DNA from: Setophaga petechia
Taxonomy: Eukaryota; Chordata; Aves; Passeriformes; Parulidae
DNA length: 64,000 nt
Assembly: GCA_024362935.1 (NCBI GenBank)
Contig: JANCRA010000017.1
Coordinates: 19,087,001 to 19,151,000, forward strand
Direction: 5' to 3'
Program-made: the position numbers and the translations under genes
The notes under the pieces: generated by a model
The model's input: only the letters and a program-made list of their open reading frames with translations
What the model was told of the DNA's origin: nothing
Databases searched by the model: none
Shown here: positions 50,098 through 60,066 of the stretch, piece by piece
Layout of the letters: each line of letters begins with the position of its first letter
Numbering within the stretch: the first letter of the stretch is position 1

Positions 50098-51554
50098 AAC
50101 TTTATGGCCTGAGGGAGGAAAAAGGGTTTTGACACCAACACAGCATTTATCAACACGAGGTTCTCCAGCAGCCACCTGGGCTCTGGTGTTGATCAATTCA
50201 GCTGCTGGCTGAAGGTGCTGCTCCTTCATCACATGGTGATTCCTCTGGGCTAAAATGGGCACATCTCAAAAGCCATCAGGATATAATTGAGATAATTGAA
50301 AGGGAATATCCAATGCAGACTGAACTAGAGAGGTGTGGTTGAACCATGAGGTCTGATTTTTGACTACACTGTGATAGGGAGTAATATCTTTAACCAAAGA
50401 TTGATTTTCCCCTGCATAATTAAATTTGACACAGTATGTCATGTACACAAGGATCTCCAAGTCTTGAGGTCAGGAAGGTGCCCTGGGAAGGTGAGGAACC
50501 ACTAGAGTCAAAAAATTACTTGGGGTGAACTTTTAGATGTGCCTGATAAAGCTTTTTGAATATCTTGCAGGATTGGCCAAACATCCACTGGCACACCAAC
50601 CAAACAGGTGGGAAATGGTTTTTTTGGGGGTTGTGTTTGACAAACATTTGGTATCTAAACCTGAAGCATTAGCCAAAGTCACCCAAACATTTATTTTAAT
50701 CTGGCTAACTGGCAAATCTGCACAACTGAAAGCTACTGCCCCTTCATCTTCTCATTTTCTCTGTCCCTCCTGATGTTCTGGAGCTGGAATAGCTCAGCCT
50801 GGAACACTCTCAGAGATCTCTGCCCTCTTTGCAGCCCCCAGGCTGCTGTCAGGGTCCCAGCACATCCAACACATGGATAATGAACACAAACCTGTGCTTC
50901 ACTCAGGCACGAGGTTACAGCTTAACAACAACTCAAATACCTGAAATTACATATGGGGCTTTCTGTTTTCCACACTCAGATGAGTTATTTAGGATTCAGC
51001 TGTGGTCACTGCACTTTAGGTAAGTGGGGGTCAACAAGAAATAAGGAGAGGAAAATAAAAGAGAATATCTGGAAGAAATAATTTTCAAAGGGAAGGAAAG
51101 ATTTCAGTTGTCGAGTTTTATTTCCTATGATTTTACAGCCTGCTCTTTGATTTTCTCTGCAAGAAACAGTCTGCCTGTCTTATCTGGGGAAGAAGATAAG
51201 GGCACATCACATCATAGTATTTTGAACCAACTCTTAGCCTTAGACTCTGCTCTAAGGTCTCATTATTCCCACAGGATATAGATAGAAAAGTCTGTCTCGG
51301 GCACAATTTTTTTTCCTCTTCAAATTATATGACAAGTCTTTAAGAGAAGTTATTTGTCCATTATGCTACAATATGTCTGGAAAAGGTATCCATCATGACT
51401 GAGGGAAAATCATTCATTTTCAGACCTGTCAGTGTGAGCAGACAGAGTAGGGAGCACCTCAGCTTGGAAAACCAGAGGCAGCTCAGCCTGCACTAGAGCT
51501 CAGCCAAGGCACCTCTGGCATCCAGAGCTCCTTCTCCCTTCCCAGCTGTGACCG
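50098..51554. other. single-copy noncoding DNA
   Basis: Unique sequence. Nothing recognised between the family B and family C LTRs. Confidence 0.5.
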
Positions 51555-52477
51555 TGTGTCGGGGCGGGTGCGGGGGTGGCACAGTTGGGACGGACAGAGA
51601 TGAGAGATCTCTGCAGCCAGGGCTGGAACTTGGGGTTATTGCAAAGGGCCTGGGGACAGGGCCCTGCTGGGATTTGGGGTTCATTGCAAAGGGCCTGGGA
51701 GCAGGCCCTGCTGGGATTTGGGGTTTATTGCAAAGGGCCTGGGGGCAGGGCCCTGCTGGGATTTGGGGTTCATTGCAAAGGGCCTGGGGGCAGGGCCCTG
51801 CTGGGATTTAGGGTTTATTGCAAAGGGCCTGGGTGAGGGCCCTGCTGGGATTTGGGGTTCATTGCAAAGGGCCCTGCTGGGATTTGGGGTTTATTGCAAA
51901 GGGCCAAGTGCAGGGCCCTGCTGGGAGCTGCAGCCACAGCTCAGAGCAGCAAAGAGAGAAGAGAGGGGGAGAATGTAAGAGAGCAAAAGGGGTGAGAACG
52001 AAGAGTGTAGGAAGTGGAAGATGCAGTGGAAAGGGCAAAGAGAAGAGAAGGGAAGGGAAGAAAAAAGTGGTCGAAGTTCCCGTTCCAATACAATAAATCA
52101 TCTTCTGTGTTGAATATTCTGATTCTCACTAACCAATCTAGTACAGTATACAAATCCTATAGCATTTCCATACAACGTATAAGAATCACTACATTACCAT
52201 ACTATGTTACATTTTAAACCCTAAAAACTCCTCTTTGGACCTCTTCTGCTAAGCTGGCAGGGTCTGCTCTGACCCTTGGAACTGCCTGCAAGCAGAGGGT
52301 GTTGTTCCATCAAAAGGGGATCACCTTCAGCAGCCACACCATTGTTTCCAGTTGTTCAGTAACTAAGGGATCTCAAAACTTGCTTTCATTTCAATCTTGC
52401 TTATAGTTTCTATATTCTCAAAATCTTTTGCCAGGCAATCCTATTTATAAGGCTTTCTTGTTTCATTCACCCCAACA
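51555..52477 (-). mobile_element. solo LTR, family C, with internal VNTR
   Basis: On the minus strand it starts TGTTGGGGTGAATGAAAC (right end, 52477) and carries GCCTTATAAATAGG, GGTTAGTGAGAATC, GATGATTTATTGTATTGG, CTTTGCAATAAACCCC and a terminal CCGACACA (left end, 51555-51560). I recognise this order from passerine LTRs. It is about 920 bp, lengthened by a 45-bp tandem repeat around the poly(A) signal. The region near the 3' end is CpG-rich (51555-51595). Exact target duplications are not clear. Confidence 0.7.
51625..51932 (-). repeat. 45-bp VNTR around the LTR poly(A) signal
   Basis: GCAAAGGGCC anchors at 51641, 51686, 51730, 51775, 51820, 51864 and 51896 give periods of 44-45 bp, the last shortened to 32. 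On the minus strand the repeated segment carries AATAAA at three unit junctions (51724-51729, 51814-51819, 51890-51895), AATGAA at three others and AATAAC at one. The plus strand has dense G runs (GGGCCTGGGGGCAGGG). The 86-92 codon frames through it are repeat translation. Confidence 0.93.
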
Positions 52478-52864
52478 ACGGTGGTCACAGGGGTTTTTTA
52501 GAGGATGGAAGAGACAGGGATCTTGATTCCATGATCAGGAGGCTTGATTTATTATATTATGATATATATATAACATTACAACTATACTACATAGAAATAG
52601 AAAGGAAAGGAGCTTCATCAGAAGCTGGCTATGCTAAGAATAGAATAGAAAGAATAACAACAAAGATCTGTCTCTCTGCAGAGAGCAAGAACAGCTCTGC
52701 TGTGAGTGGTCAGTAGATCCAAACATCCACAGGGGACCAATCATGGATCCACCTGTTGCATTCCACAGCAGCAGATAATAATTGTTTACATTTGCTGCTG
52801 AAACTGCTCAGCTCCAGCAGGAAAAGTCCCAAGAAAGGATTTTTCACAGAAGGTGTCTGCGACA
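52477..52864 (+). mobile_element. solo LTR, family A, copy 2
   Basis: It shares the family A blocks in the same order: a CACAGGGG start region, GGATCTTGATTCCATGATCA, GGCTTGATTTATTAT, the AT-rich zone, GAAGCTGGCTATGCTAAG, TGTTGCATTCCACAGCAGC, AATTGTTTACATTT and a terminal TCTGCGACA. It is more diverged than copy 4. Flanks CCCAAC (52471-52476) and CCCAGC (52865-52870) may be a 6-bp target duplication with one change; if so, it landed at the very edge of the family C LTR. The first few bases have decayed from the usual TG. Confidence 0.78.
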
Positions 52865-53136
52865 CCCAGCAGCTCCTCCCACTGTTCCAGCAGTGTTCAT
52901 GGCTGCAGTTGGAGGGCAGCTGCTTTAATTCTGGTTACAGCAGAGTGCTGGGAATGGGAGAGCTCCATCCTCAGCCTGCTGCTCCTCTGCTGGGCAGGAA
53001 AACCAGCAGGGAATTGCACATTCCCAGTTTATCCCAGTTTGAGACATCCCAGGGAGGGTGAGGCAGAGAGGGGTCAGCACAAAAATTCAGAATAGAGCTT
53101 AATAAACAGTATTTGGCAGGTGCAGCAAAATTCTCA
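52865..53136. other. spacer between two LTRs
   Basis: GC-richer unique sequence. No retroviral internal coding sequence was seen. Confidence 0.5.
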
Positions 53137-53751
53137 TGTCACTATTATATCTTCTGAAAAATCCCTTTGCTAGGATTTCTCTCCTGAGAAGCTGAGAAGC
53201 CTCAGGAAAGAAATGTAAACAATAATTATCTGATTGCTTGGAATGTGGTTTAGAAGCTGCTTACTAACAAGTGCATCTTTAGTTCTATGTGAATTGTTTT
53301 TAATTAATGACTAATCTCAGTCCAGCTGTGTCGAGACTCTGGTTAGTCATGAGTTTTTATTATTTTTCTTGTCTAGCCTTTTGATGTCTTCTTGCTCTTT
53401 TTTGAGTATAGTTTTGGTATATTATTTTCATATAATGTAATGTAATATAATATAATATAATATAATATAATATAATATAATAATATAATATAAGTATATA
53501 TAGTACAATTAATATGATATAAAATATAATTAATAATAGAAAATAATATAAAAACTAAATTAATAATATAAAATAATTAATAATATTTTATTATATTATA
53601 TACTATTATATACTATTATATACTATACTATACTATACGATTATATTATATTATATTAATAAATCAGCCTTCTGAGAACTTGGAGTTAATTCTCTTCTCT
53701 CACAGAGGTTTACATCAGACCCCAAATAACACAGAAATAACAACACTGACA
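53137..53751 (-). mobile_element. solo LTR, family A, copy 3, enlarged by a microsatellite
   Basis: On the minus strand it runs from TGTCAGTGTTG (right end, 53751) through GGGGTCTGATG, CAGAAGGCTGATTTATTA, a long AT tract, the GATAATTATTGTTTACATTT block and CTGAGGCTTCTCAGCTTCTC to a terminal TAGTGACA (left end, 53137). It is 615 bp against 382-388 bp for its relatives, and most of the excess is the AT tract. No target duplication was recognised. Confidence 0.8.
53421..53662. repeat. (TATAA)n / AT-rich microsatellite inside an LTR
   Basis: TAATA/TATAA pentamers, then degenerate AAATAATTAATA words, then ACTATTATAT words, over about 240 bp. It sits exactly where related LTRs have a short TATATTATATTAAACTATAC segment, which probably seeded it. 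Confidence 0.9.
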
Positions 53752-54888
53752 GGTAGCAAGTTATGATCATAAAAACTCCATTAATCCCATCTGTAATAGA
53801 GATTTTTACATGCATCTTTAGATCAGATCACATAAAACTACAAACAAACCAAAAAACCCCAGAAAATTCTCCAGGTTTTAATGAGAAATGCAGTTGCACA
53901 GGTTAGCTAGAAATAGAAATTGTGTTAACACCAGTTAATGGGCAATCATGGTATTTTAAAATGTTCATTTTCAGATTGTTCCATACATAATGACAAGACA
54001 GGAAATAATTATCCAGGCCCTTAATCCTAACCCTTCATAAATTAGGATTCTCCCTGTGCTGCAATGTCTCACCCAGTCCCACAAGACCCCAGTTGTGGCA
54101 GGAAAATTTCCTATTAATTATTCCAGTATGAATATCTTGAAATAAGACAACAAAAAAATGGAAAGAATTAGCCAAACCTGGGTGAGATCTTCCAAACTAG
54201 AGCAGCAGAAACATCAGCCTTCATGCTTCATTTATTATGAGAATGGAATAATTCCCACTAAAAGGTGGGCTGCAATTCATAAATGCAATTTTATTCAGCT
54301 TATCTTCAAAGTAGTGGACATTTTAAAAAAAATTAAGAAAACAAAACAAAAAAGAAAGCTTGAATTAAAACATTTTTGTCACACAAAACCATGTACAACA
54401 AAACCAATTGTATGTGTAATTGTATTTTGACCATGTTCTTATTATCTATCATAAATCTTGTGCCTGAGTATAGATATTGTACAATTACTTTCAACATTTG
54501 GCATAATTGCTTTGATCTTAACTGTTATTCATTCTGAGAGAAAAATCCAGTGGATGATAGCAGATAGCAAAGGGAGCATTTATGAGTAATGATGCTGCTC
54601 AACAAACCCATTGTCATTCTCCCATTTAATAACTGCAGTTAATGGTTCTGTTCTCTGTGTGGCCCAAATTATGTGGCAATTCCTCATATAATGATACAGC
54701 TGTGGTAACTCTGCAATCCCTGAAAAGCACAGCAGAGAGTCTAAATTAAAAAAATAAAATTAAAAATAAAACACAAAAAACCCAAACCCTGTGTGCCACC
54801 GGTCTGTATCCAAATGTTACATTAGTAATATTTCAAATAGGAAAAAAAACTAAAAAATAAAACAAAAAAACCCCAACAGTATTAAGCT
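53752..54888. other. single-copy noncoding DNA
   Basis: AT-rich unique sequence with A-rich/C-run words near 54760-54880. No gene is supported. Confidence 0.5.
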
Positions 54889-54998
54889 CTTAATTATTAT
54901 TATTATTTATTACATTATTATTATTATATTGTATAATATATAATATATATATTATATATATATATATAATATATATATATAATATATAATATATATGT
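54889..54998. repeat. (ATT)n and (TA)n compound microsatellite
   Basis: ATT triplets grade into TATAATATA and a long AT alternation ending TATATGTATCAC. Confidence 0.93.
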
Positions 54999-55862
54999 AT
55001 CACAGCAGGTGACATCCAATTCACCTAATTTTAGCCACCAGAAAATGGAAACTAATTCTAAAATATCAATTTATTGTACCATCAATTACCAGGAGATAAT
55101 TAATTCTTTCTTAGAATGTAGAGGCTGGATGTTCTCAGGGGAACCCCTCCACTGACTGCAGATCTCCTCCAGACAAGTTCTGCAGACCTGGCACCAGCCA
55201 GGAACAGAAATATTACTGGGATTTTCTGTGACGTTTAACTTCCCCCTAACAAACAGCAACTTCAATCACTCAAAGAATTTGAAGTCTCAGAAAAGCCTCT
55301 GAAAACCTCCAATAGGACAGAAAAAAAAAAAAAAAAAAAAAAGAAAAAGCCCAGCAGAGCACTGATACCCAGCACAGCACTGATTACAGGAAGATTTTTC
55401 TTTTTCAGATTGTTCATTTATTTCTCCAGTTAACTCTGAAGTGAATTGAAAACGTTGATATATATTCATAATAAGCATTAAACCCTTCTTAACTCACTGC
55501 ATTTCTGCACAGGAGCTCCAACTTCCTGAGCACAGTGTGTGGGCCTCACTCTGCACTGAACATCAGAATTCAGCTGTGACCATTTAATGAAGTGCCCCTG
55601 GTCATTTCCAGAGCAGATGCAGGGGAAGGAAGGAGGAAGACAATGGAGCTGTGATTCTCCCCTGGGGAAGGCTGGGCTGGCACAGGAGAGGCTCCCTTGG
55701 GTGTTTCTGTGGAGTTCCTCACTCAGCCCATCAGCTGAGCCTCCCCTGGCTCTGCTAATTCCTCATCAGTCCCTAACAAATAGAAATATTGCACCGTTTG
55801 CAAACTTGGCATGTCCTCTCTCTGTCTGCAGCAAATACCAACTACTCAGTGACATCCCAGGG
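54999..55862. other. mostly single-copy DNA with a poly(A) run
   Basis: Unique sequence interrupted by a run of about 22 A residues at 55321-55342 followed by GAAAAAG. There is no attached SINE or processed pseudogene that I can recognise. The 55587-55916 frame (109 codons) has no domain. Confidence 0.5.
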
Positions 55863-56265
55863 TTAGTGTTCACAAACACAGAATCACACAGTGATTCTAT
55901 GTGGTGCTTTTTATGAAGAGCTCTGGGAATTGGGGTATTACAGCCCAAATCTGATTCCGACCACACATTCGAGGTGAAGGTGTTTTATACTCTATCCTTA
56001 CATAACTTTCATGTTAATTATTAAACTTACATTGTTCTGTTGTATACATGGATTTCAGCTAAACATAGCCCCCGTTAAATTTCCAACATAGTTTCTCATG
56101 ATTCTTCTTATGGTTATATAATAATTATACTTAATTACTAAACAATCATCACATCTAACAATAATATCATTTATCATACTGCTTACACGGGTGCAGTGAT
56201 CTGAGAAAGCACAAAGTCCAACATTTTAGAGTTCTATCTTTAACATTTTCAGGGCTCCACTATCA
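55863..56265 (-). mobile_element. solo LTR, family D
   Basis: Minus-strand order: TGATAGTGGAGCCCTG (right end), GATGTGATGATTGTTTAG, ACCATAAGAAGAATCATG, GGGGGCTATGTTTAGC, a TATA box in GAGTATAAAACACC (complement near 55983-55989), GTGTGGTCGGAATCAG, TTCATAAAAAGCACC and GTGAACACTAA at the left end. CCAGGG directly flanks both sides (55857-55862 and 56266-56271) and is a candidate 6-bp target duplication. I recall this sequence from songbird LTRs but cannot name the family. Confidence 0.68.
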
Positions 56266-57149
56266 CCAGGGCTTTCTTTTCCACCCATCAGCTACTTAAA
56301 ACTGTTTATGAGGGTGGCACTTCCAAACGTAATCTGCAAAACACCCTATTATTCCTTTTAATGAGAGTTAGGGAGAAAGAAGGTGGAGAAATCCAGACAT
56401 CAGAATGCTGCCTGTGCTGACCAGGCCTGCAAGTTTGTCAGAATGGAACAACAGAAAGTTTGAAAAGACAAATTTTACAAAACCAGATGTGGAATATAAG
56501 ATCCAGTATTGTAATAATTAGCTGTCCTAAAGTCCAAACTCAAGTGTTCTTTTATTTTGCTTAGAATCAAATATTAATCCAATTGATCCATAACTCCCAG
56601 GCCATGATTTTTATTTTATTCAATACTGGGGTGATTTTATAACCTCATTTTTTTGTGCAACCCTTCTTCTCTTTTAAATGTTGCTGTCAATTGAGGCTCA
56701 GGACACACAGTCAGCTCTTCCCTGCCTCCAGAACTCATCCTGGGCTGCAGGATTACAGATTGTACTTTTGGAAAATGCAGCTTCCCCATCCTCCCCACTC
56801 ACAGCTGACATTTTTATTTCTCCAGGCCTGGAAAGAGCTCCTTGATTTCAAATCCTGGTATGACTTTTATTTCTTACACTGGTCTTACAAAGCTATTTTT
56901 AACCCAAACACTCTTTATTTTGAAAAACCTTCTTTTTTACTTACTCTATTCCCTATTGATATTGCTATTATATTTTTTTTCTTCCCCTTAGTAACTGCTT
57001 AGAACCTTTTAAATAGTAACTTTTGTTTACTACCTGTTTCCTGGTTTTATATCCCTTTTTCTGTTTTATTGCTGCTCTCCTGTGTCCTTTTTCACCCAGG
57101 TGACTGCCTTGAACACTGGAGCTTTATTTAGAGAACAATATAGGGGATG
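56266..57149. other. single-copy noncoding DNA
   Basis: Unique AT-rich sequence. The 56655-57002 frame (115 codons) has no recognised domain. Confidence 0.5.
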
Positions 57150-57180
57150 AAATTATATAGATTTCCAATCTATATAATTT
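57150..57180. repeat. perfect 12-bp inverted repeat
   Basis: AAATTATATAGA (57150-57161) and its exact reverse complement TCTATATAATTT (57169-57180) are separated by seven bases. Low complexity makes chance formation plausible. Confidence 0.85.
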
Positions 57181-57834
57181 ACAATATAGTAAGTATTATA
57201 TATCTTTATGTATATCAGAGCAAATATTCCAGCTGTTTTAAAAAAATCAAACTGGTTTTTTTGTTGATTAAGACACAGCAGCCCTCAGTGGCTTGGCAGG
57301 CACAAAATCAACAAAACTTTGCCCATTTTTGGGGCAGACTGAGGCTCCTCCATCTGGGTGAAATGATGGGATGCCACACATGGCCTTATAGTGCAGGACT
57401 TGCTTTGTGGCATCCAGGGATTTGCTTCATCCTGCTGCAGCCACTTGCTTAAGGATGGGTCTGCAAATAATTCTTGACTTTAGTTTTTAATTTAATCCTT
57501 TAAAAATAGCTTACTTAATAAAGTAGCAGAGATTAAACATATTGGAAAGAGTGATTTTTATGGGGAAAATAAATGCCTCTCATATAAGTGACAAGCCAGT
57601 ATGTTGCAAAAATAAATAAGACTAAAGATAAAAATACCATGGGGGAAAAAAAGGATGTTTTGCCAGTAGTGAACCAGTCTCTTAAAAAGAAAAATCACGG
57701 GGAGAGGAGTTGTACATTTATCTGCTTTCTGTTGCTATCAGTGTAAGATCTGGAGAGAAGGGATTTAAGATGCTACAGGAACCCTGTTCTTGTTGATCAG
57801 CTGTGTTTGTGAGAGGTTACTCAGTTTTATTCAA
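57181..57834. other. single-copy noncoding DNA
   Basis: Unique AT-rich sequence. Nothing recognised. Confidence 0.5.
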
Positions 57835-58216
57835 TGTGTGGTGTTCAGAGGGGTCTGAGGATGAGGGAGGAGATGAGGATCTGACTCCATGGTTCAGAAA
57901 GGCTGATTTATTATTTATGATATGTATTATATTAAAACTATACTAAAAGAATAGAAGAAAGGATTTCATCAGAAGGCTGGCTAAGAATAGAAAAGGAATG
58001 GAATTATAACAAAAGCTTGTGACTCTCAGAGAGTCAGAGCCAGCTGACTGTGATTGGCCATTAATTAGAAACAACCACATGAGACCAATCCCAGATGCAC
58101 CTGTTGCATTCCACAGCAGCAGATAATCAATGTTTGCATTTTGTTCCTGAGGCCTCTCAGCTTCTCAGGAGGAAAAACCCTAAGGAAAGGATTTTTCAGA
58201 AAATATCATGGCTACA
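57835..58216 (+). mobile_element. solo LTR, family A, copy 4, intact ends
   Basis: A 382-bp LTR running TGTGTGGTGTTC to ATGGCTACA. It has a perfect 6-bp target duplication ATTCAA at 57829-57834 and 58217-58222. It has all family A blocks, including GGGGTCTGAGGATGAGGG, the AT-rich TATA-like zone, TGACTGTGATTGGCCATTAA (inverted CCAAT), CACCTGTTGCATTCCACAGC and AAGGATTTTTCAGAAAATAT. The 6-bp duplication and TG/CA ends fit ERVK-type integration. It is a solo LTR. Confidence 0.92.
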
Positions 58217-60008
58217 ATTCAAGGCAGATGAAATTGGATGGGGATGTGGTCAAGACAGGGGATTAGACACACAATTTACGAGGCTTTTTGGGGAATGAAG
58301 ACACTAAACCTTTTAGCACTAAACGTTCCAGCACTCAGTTCCTGAACTCCCTTCCCTCTCCTCTCCTTTAATTTTTCTTTTTCAGCTGCCATTTCCAGCA
58401 AAGGTTGGTGCTGTGTCCCTGGCCCAGGCTCGCTGGCTGTGGGTGGTGCTGCAGGGAGGGGATGGAGCAGAGCAGCGTTTGGGGCAGGGCTGCTCGAGCC
58501 CCACATCCTGCAGGGGACAGCAGCTCCACAGCTGCTAAATTGTTTTTCTCCTTCCTGCTGCACTGATAAGACCTGGCTTTATCTGAATGCTCCCTGGACC
58601 AATTGTTTTCCCTCTCACTGTCCTCACAATACCTCTGCACAACTCTAAGCTCAGATAAAGTCTGAGCAACTTTCTGCTGTTTAAGACACACGAGTGGCTT
58701 TGGGGAGGCTACAAAATAAAATTAAGGGCAGAATTTATCCTTTATTGTTTGGCTGTGTGGTTACCATGAGCTTTATGGTGCAGTGACCTTTCTATAAATC
58801 CAAGGTTTAATTATATACAAACCACTTACTGGCCAGGTTTACCATGTTCTGCGTGGCACAGACAAACTCCTCCACCAAGATGAAAAAATCCCCAAGCAGA
58901 ACATTCATATAAATAGACCTGAATGTCTCTAATGCAGGCATCATAATTTAGCTGATATTTCACTGCAAAACTTTGTGCCAGACATGAAGACATCTTCATC
59001 CATAATGATCAAGCCCAAAATAAAGGAAGATAAATTGTGTTTGACAGTATTAAGCTTGCACACATCTCTCTCCTCCTTTACTCAGTTTAAAAGAGATTCT
59101 TTGCACAAGCCTTGCAATTTCTTTTTCTTGGGAAGAGAGTAGAAAGCATGCAGTGAGGAAGTAATTATATGGAATAACTAGTGTGGGATTCCCACTTGTA
59201 AAAGTACTCTGAAATTCAGCTCTTTATAAATCAGAATATCAGTATTTTCTCATTCTTGTTTGGATTTTATCCAAATACATTTCCTGTCCTTCCAATACTT
59301 CATGTGCTATAAGCTTTATTAAAGTCACTTTTGGAAGCATTTGAATTTGAACACAAAGTCTCTTAATAATAATTATCTGATACAACACATGAATACTGAG
59401 TATGAATTTGATGCTACTGGATACTTCAGTTGCCTCGTTACTTTGGGAGCCATTTAAATATGATGTAAGCCTTGAAATGAATTAATCATACAGTCATGCT
59501 TAGGTAACAGCATCTTATATATAAGAAGGCCAGAAAAATCTGCTCTACAAAGATTAGAGGGCTGAGAGTTAATTGTGCTCCAGTGGCTGCTGTGCAACAC
59601 AGCAATATCCAAACTCATTTTAACCCTTCTTCCTACTGGCAAAACTGTGTGGAGCAGCTTACACTCAGAAAAGGCTCTTCTGCTCTGGAAAATGAGAAAT
59701 GTTCCAATCCTGGTCTGATATTCCTCAAATAAAGCCATTACTGCTCACCTTTACCAGGAGCACTGGGGAGTGCAAACCTCAGTCCAGCTGGAGCTCAGCT
59801 TGGAGGCTGCAGGGTTGGAGGGAGCTTTCTTCCCTGGGCCTTTGAAACACTGCAAAAAATGGAAGCAAAAAAGGGGTTTTAGGGCTTCTTTCTGCTGCCA
59901 GCTGGAGGACAGGCTGGATAAGAATATCTGTTGAGTATTTGCCATTTTCTCCTGAATATCAAGTCCCACAAGTCCATGAGAACCTTGTGTACTCACATAA
60001 GTTTATTT
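58217..60008. other. single-copy noncoding DNA
   Basis: Unique sequence, GC-richer at 58380-58560. Frames of 95-107 codons there overlap in two phases and show no domain. Confidence 0.5.
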
Positions 60009-60066
60009 CATAGACTCAAAGGATGGTTTGGGTTGGAAGGGACCTTAAAAACCATCTAATTCCAAT
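60009..60066 (-). mobile_element. CR1 LINE 3' tail fragment
   Basis: CATAGACTCAAAGGATGGTT, then TGGGTTGGAAGGGACCTTAA and ACCATCTAATTCCAA, is the reverse complement of the CR1 3' terminus. It is 58 bp long, and a T-rich run (about 60070-60090) followed by TATATATA abuts its 5' side. Confidence 0.9.

Noticed and set aside
51548..51978. Several overlapping plus-strand frames with 15-residue Gly-rich repeats
   Set aside because: They are antisense to an LTR and are kept open by its 45-bp VNTR.
55321..55342. A22 run as the tail of a processed pseudogene or SINE
   Set aside because: No recognisable gene or SINE body lies to its left and no flanking duplication was found.
52477..58216. Two plus-strand family A LTRs 5 kb apart as the ends of one provirus
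   Set aside because: Copy 4 has its own perfect target duplication, an opposed copy lies between them, and no gag, pol or env-like frames are present.
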